DNA from: Bacteroidales bacterium
GTDB lineage: Bacteria > Bacteroidota > Bacteroidia > Bacteroidales > UBA932
Assembly (NCBI GenBank): GCA_017504965.1
Contig: JAFVQD010000003.1
Span: forward strand, 62,001-126,000
Length of the DNA: 64,000 bases
Direction of reading: 5' to 3'
Below are positions 62,959-64,000 of the stretch, piece after piece (the first letter of the stretch is position 1; the number at the start of each line of letters is the position of its first letter). The notes beneath the pieces were generated by a model that was not told the origin of the DNA, made no database searches, and worked only from the letters and a program-made list of their open reading frames with translations. The translations under genes were made by a program, and so were the position numbers.

Positions 62959-62966
62959 CAAATATA
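62959..62966 (-). promoter_or_regulatory. -7 box of the rplC-rpsC operon
   Basis: TATATTTG on the minus strand, 63 nt before the rplC start. A small hairpin CCGCA/TGCGG lies in the leader at 62938-62954. Evidence that this operon starts at rplC. Confidence 0.6.
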
Positions 62967-62982
62967 AGAATTAATTATTAAT

Positions 62983-63465
62983 TTACAAGGACTTACGACA
63001 AAAAACTTTCTTCAGGAGCCTTTTGACCCTGACCAGCTGATGTCGTATGAAGTAAGAGTGTACCCAGAACCAGGCACTGAACTTCCAGGAGAAAGTGTCT
63101 GTCCTGAAAGGTTTTCCACCCCTGTATGTCCCCTCTGTGACTATACCTATTATATCCGATCCTGTCACCTTGGAGAGGTTTTTCTTTCCATACATACCGT
63201 CACCTCTGATCTCCAGCAGAGTGCCGAAGTAGTGGATAATGCGGTGAAGGTGAATATCGTCCCCTACATTGAAGAGTACGATGTCTCCGCGGCTTATCTT
63301 TCCGAGTATATCCTCAGGTGGGGGAGAGACGATTACATAGTCCTTGCCTGCTTGGAAATAGGGGGACATGCTTCCACTCTGGACCATCACTTTGACAGGT
63401 CTGTTCTCCTCCCTGATAATCCTCTCAACCTCTGCAAATGGGATATGTTGGGGTGTTTCTTTCAT
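62983..63465 (-). CDS. S26/S24-like signal peptidase family protein
   Basis: A 160-residue protein. MVQSGSMSPYFQAGKDYVIV holds the nucleophilic Ser in the S26/SipW-like SMxP pattern, and ISRGDIVLF and HLHRIIHYF supply later blocks. In Bacteroidota such proteins occur near peptide-export and PqqD-like genes; here they are not present. The C-terminus has a basic amphipathic region. A TATATTTG box lies at 63495-63488. Confidence 0.75.
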   Translation of the reverse strand: MKETPQHIPFAEVERIIREENRPVKVMVQSGSMSPYFQAGKDYVIVSPPPEDILGKISRGDIVLFNVGDDIHLHRIIHYFGTLLEIRGDGMYGKKNLSKVTGSDIIGIVTEGTYRGGKPFRTDTFSWKFSAWFWVHSYFIRHQLVRVKRLLKKVFCRKSL

Positions 63466-63508
63466 AGGGTTATTTATTTTGAACCCGCAAATATAGAACT
63501 AATTTATT

Positions 63509-63516
63509 TATATTTG
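63509..63516 (+). promoter_or_regulatory. -7 box of the S9 peptidase gene
   Basis: TATATTTG, 24 nt before the GTG start, back to back with the S26-type peptidase promoter. Confidence 0.55.
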
Positions 63517-63540
63517 CACAAATAATAAATCCTTAAGACA

Positions 63541-64000
63541 GTGAAAACAAGAGCTATTTTATTTTTGGCAATCGTGTGGCTCAGCTCCACTTTTGCATCT
63601 GCACAGGACAAAAAGCCATTGGATCACTCGGTATACGACTCCTGGGAGTCGCTTTCAGGTGTGAGTGTCCCCTACAATGGCAAATATCTTATATATTCGG
63701 TAAACAAACAGGAGGGTGACGGAACTCTGTTTGTCTACAATATGGCCACAAGCGACAAGTTGGAGATCCCCCGCGGTAAAAACGCGGTGATCAGTGCCGA
63801 TGGCAATACCCTCCTTTACAGGGTGTCGCCTCTCCACAGTCAGACCCGCGAGGCTAAGATAAAGAAGAAAAAGGGTGATGATCTCCCAAAAGACACTTTG
63901 GTGATTATGAATCTCAAAAGTGGCCAGAAGCAGATATATCCACGTCTGAAAGGTGTCAAATATGGTCAACAGCTCCAGAGATATGTCGCTTTCCAGACAC
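63541..64000 (+). CDS. S9 prolyl-oligopeptidase family protein (5' part, continues beyond window)
   Basis: The frame opens with GTG at 63541 and a signal peptide (VKTRAILFLAIVWLSSTFASA). The next segment (DHSVYDSWESLSGVSVPYNGKYLIYSV) and KNAVISADGNTLLYRVSP fit the beta-propeller part of Bacteroidota S9 peptidases. The catalytic domain lies outside the window. Start codon chosen because no ATG gives a signal peptide. Confidence 0.75.
   Translation, partial: MKTRAILFLAIVWLSSTFASAQDKKPLDHSVYDSWESLSGVSVPYNGKYLIYSVNKQEGDGTLFVYNMATSDKLEIPRGKNAVISADGNTLLYRVSPLHSQTREAKIKKKKGDDLPKDTLVIMNLKSGQKQIYPRLKGVKYGQQLQRYVAFQT

Overview
The window looks like a Bacteroidales (Bacteroidota) chromosome of moderate GC. 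The evidence is the promoter style (TAnnTTTG -7 boxes in front of many genes), numerous short-signal lipoproteins, a TonB receptor/DUF4249 pair, fimbrillin-like lipoproteins, BACON and DUF5689 domains, and a diadenylate cyclase of CdaA type. The genus is not fixed by what can be read here.

Layout. 0-4.1 kb: end of a BACON-type gene, a large secreted nuclease lipoprotein, and a REP-associated tyrosine transposase (RAYT) lying between two pairs of REP-like hairpins. 4.1-14.6 kb: comF, then an accessory block holding a membrane-anchored LuxR regulator, two copies of a 'small peptide + fimbrillin-like lipoprotein' cassette, a SusC remnant, a sulfatase with its maturase, an orphan RelB-type antitoxin and a Fic protein with a double operator. 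Pieces of the comF 3' end recur inside this block. 14.6-22.7 kb: housekeeping genes (cdaA, plsY, mutS2, a PHP phosphatase, a C69 dipeptidase, a nitroreductase). 22.7-24.9 kb: a second RAYT and a PD-(D/E)XK nuclease-like gene between two 119-bp direct repeats. 24.9-39.3 kb: a P-type calcium ATPase, TonB receptor/DUF4249, pruA, queH, a patatin, a serine hydrolase, an aroD-aroA fusion and aroB.

39.4-51 kb is an accessory region between and just beyond two tRNA-Leu genes. It holds an M48 protease, a decayed IS4-type element, transposase fragments, a three-gene ATPase/HEPN/PIN cluster, a 5'-truncated tyrosine integrase, unusual hairpins, and three unknown genes bracketed by duplicated 5' ends of a deacetylase gene. 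51-58 kb holds a deacetylase-like protein, a tricorn-like protease, Hsp20, a zinc metallopeptidase and rmuC. 59-63 kb is part of the S10 ribosomal operon (rplC to rpsC only), closed by a terminator and started by its own promoter. The window ends with an S26-type peptidase and the start of an S9 peptidase.

The best candidate for an undescribed system is the ATPase/PD-(D/E)XK - HEPN - PIN cluster at 44.4-48.1 kb. It has three putative nucleases in one apparent operon, bounded by related inverted repeats and next to an integrase relic and a tRNA gene. The second candidate is the RAYT plus nuclease-like unit enclosed by REP-like direct repeats.
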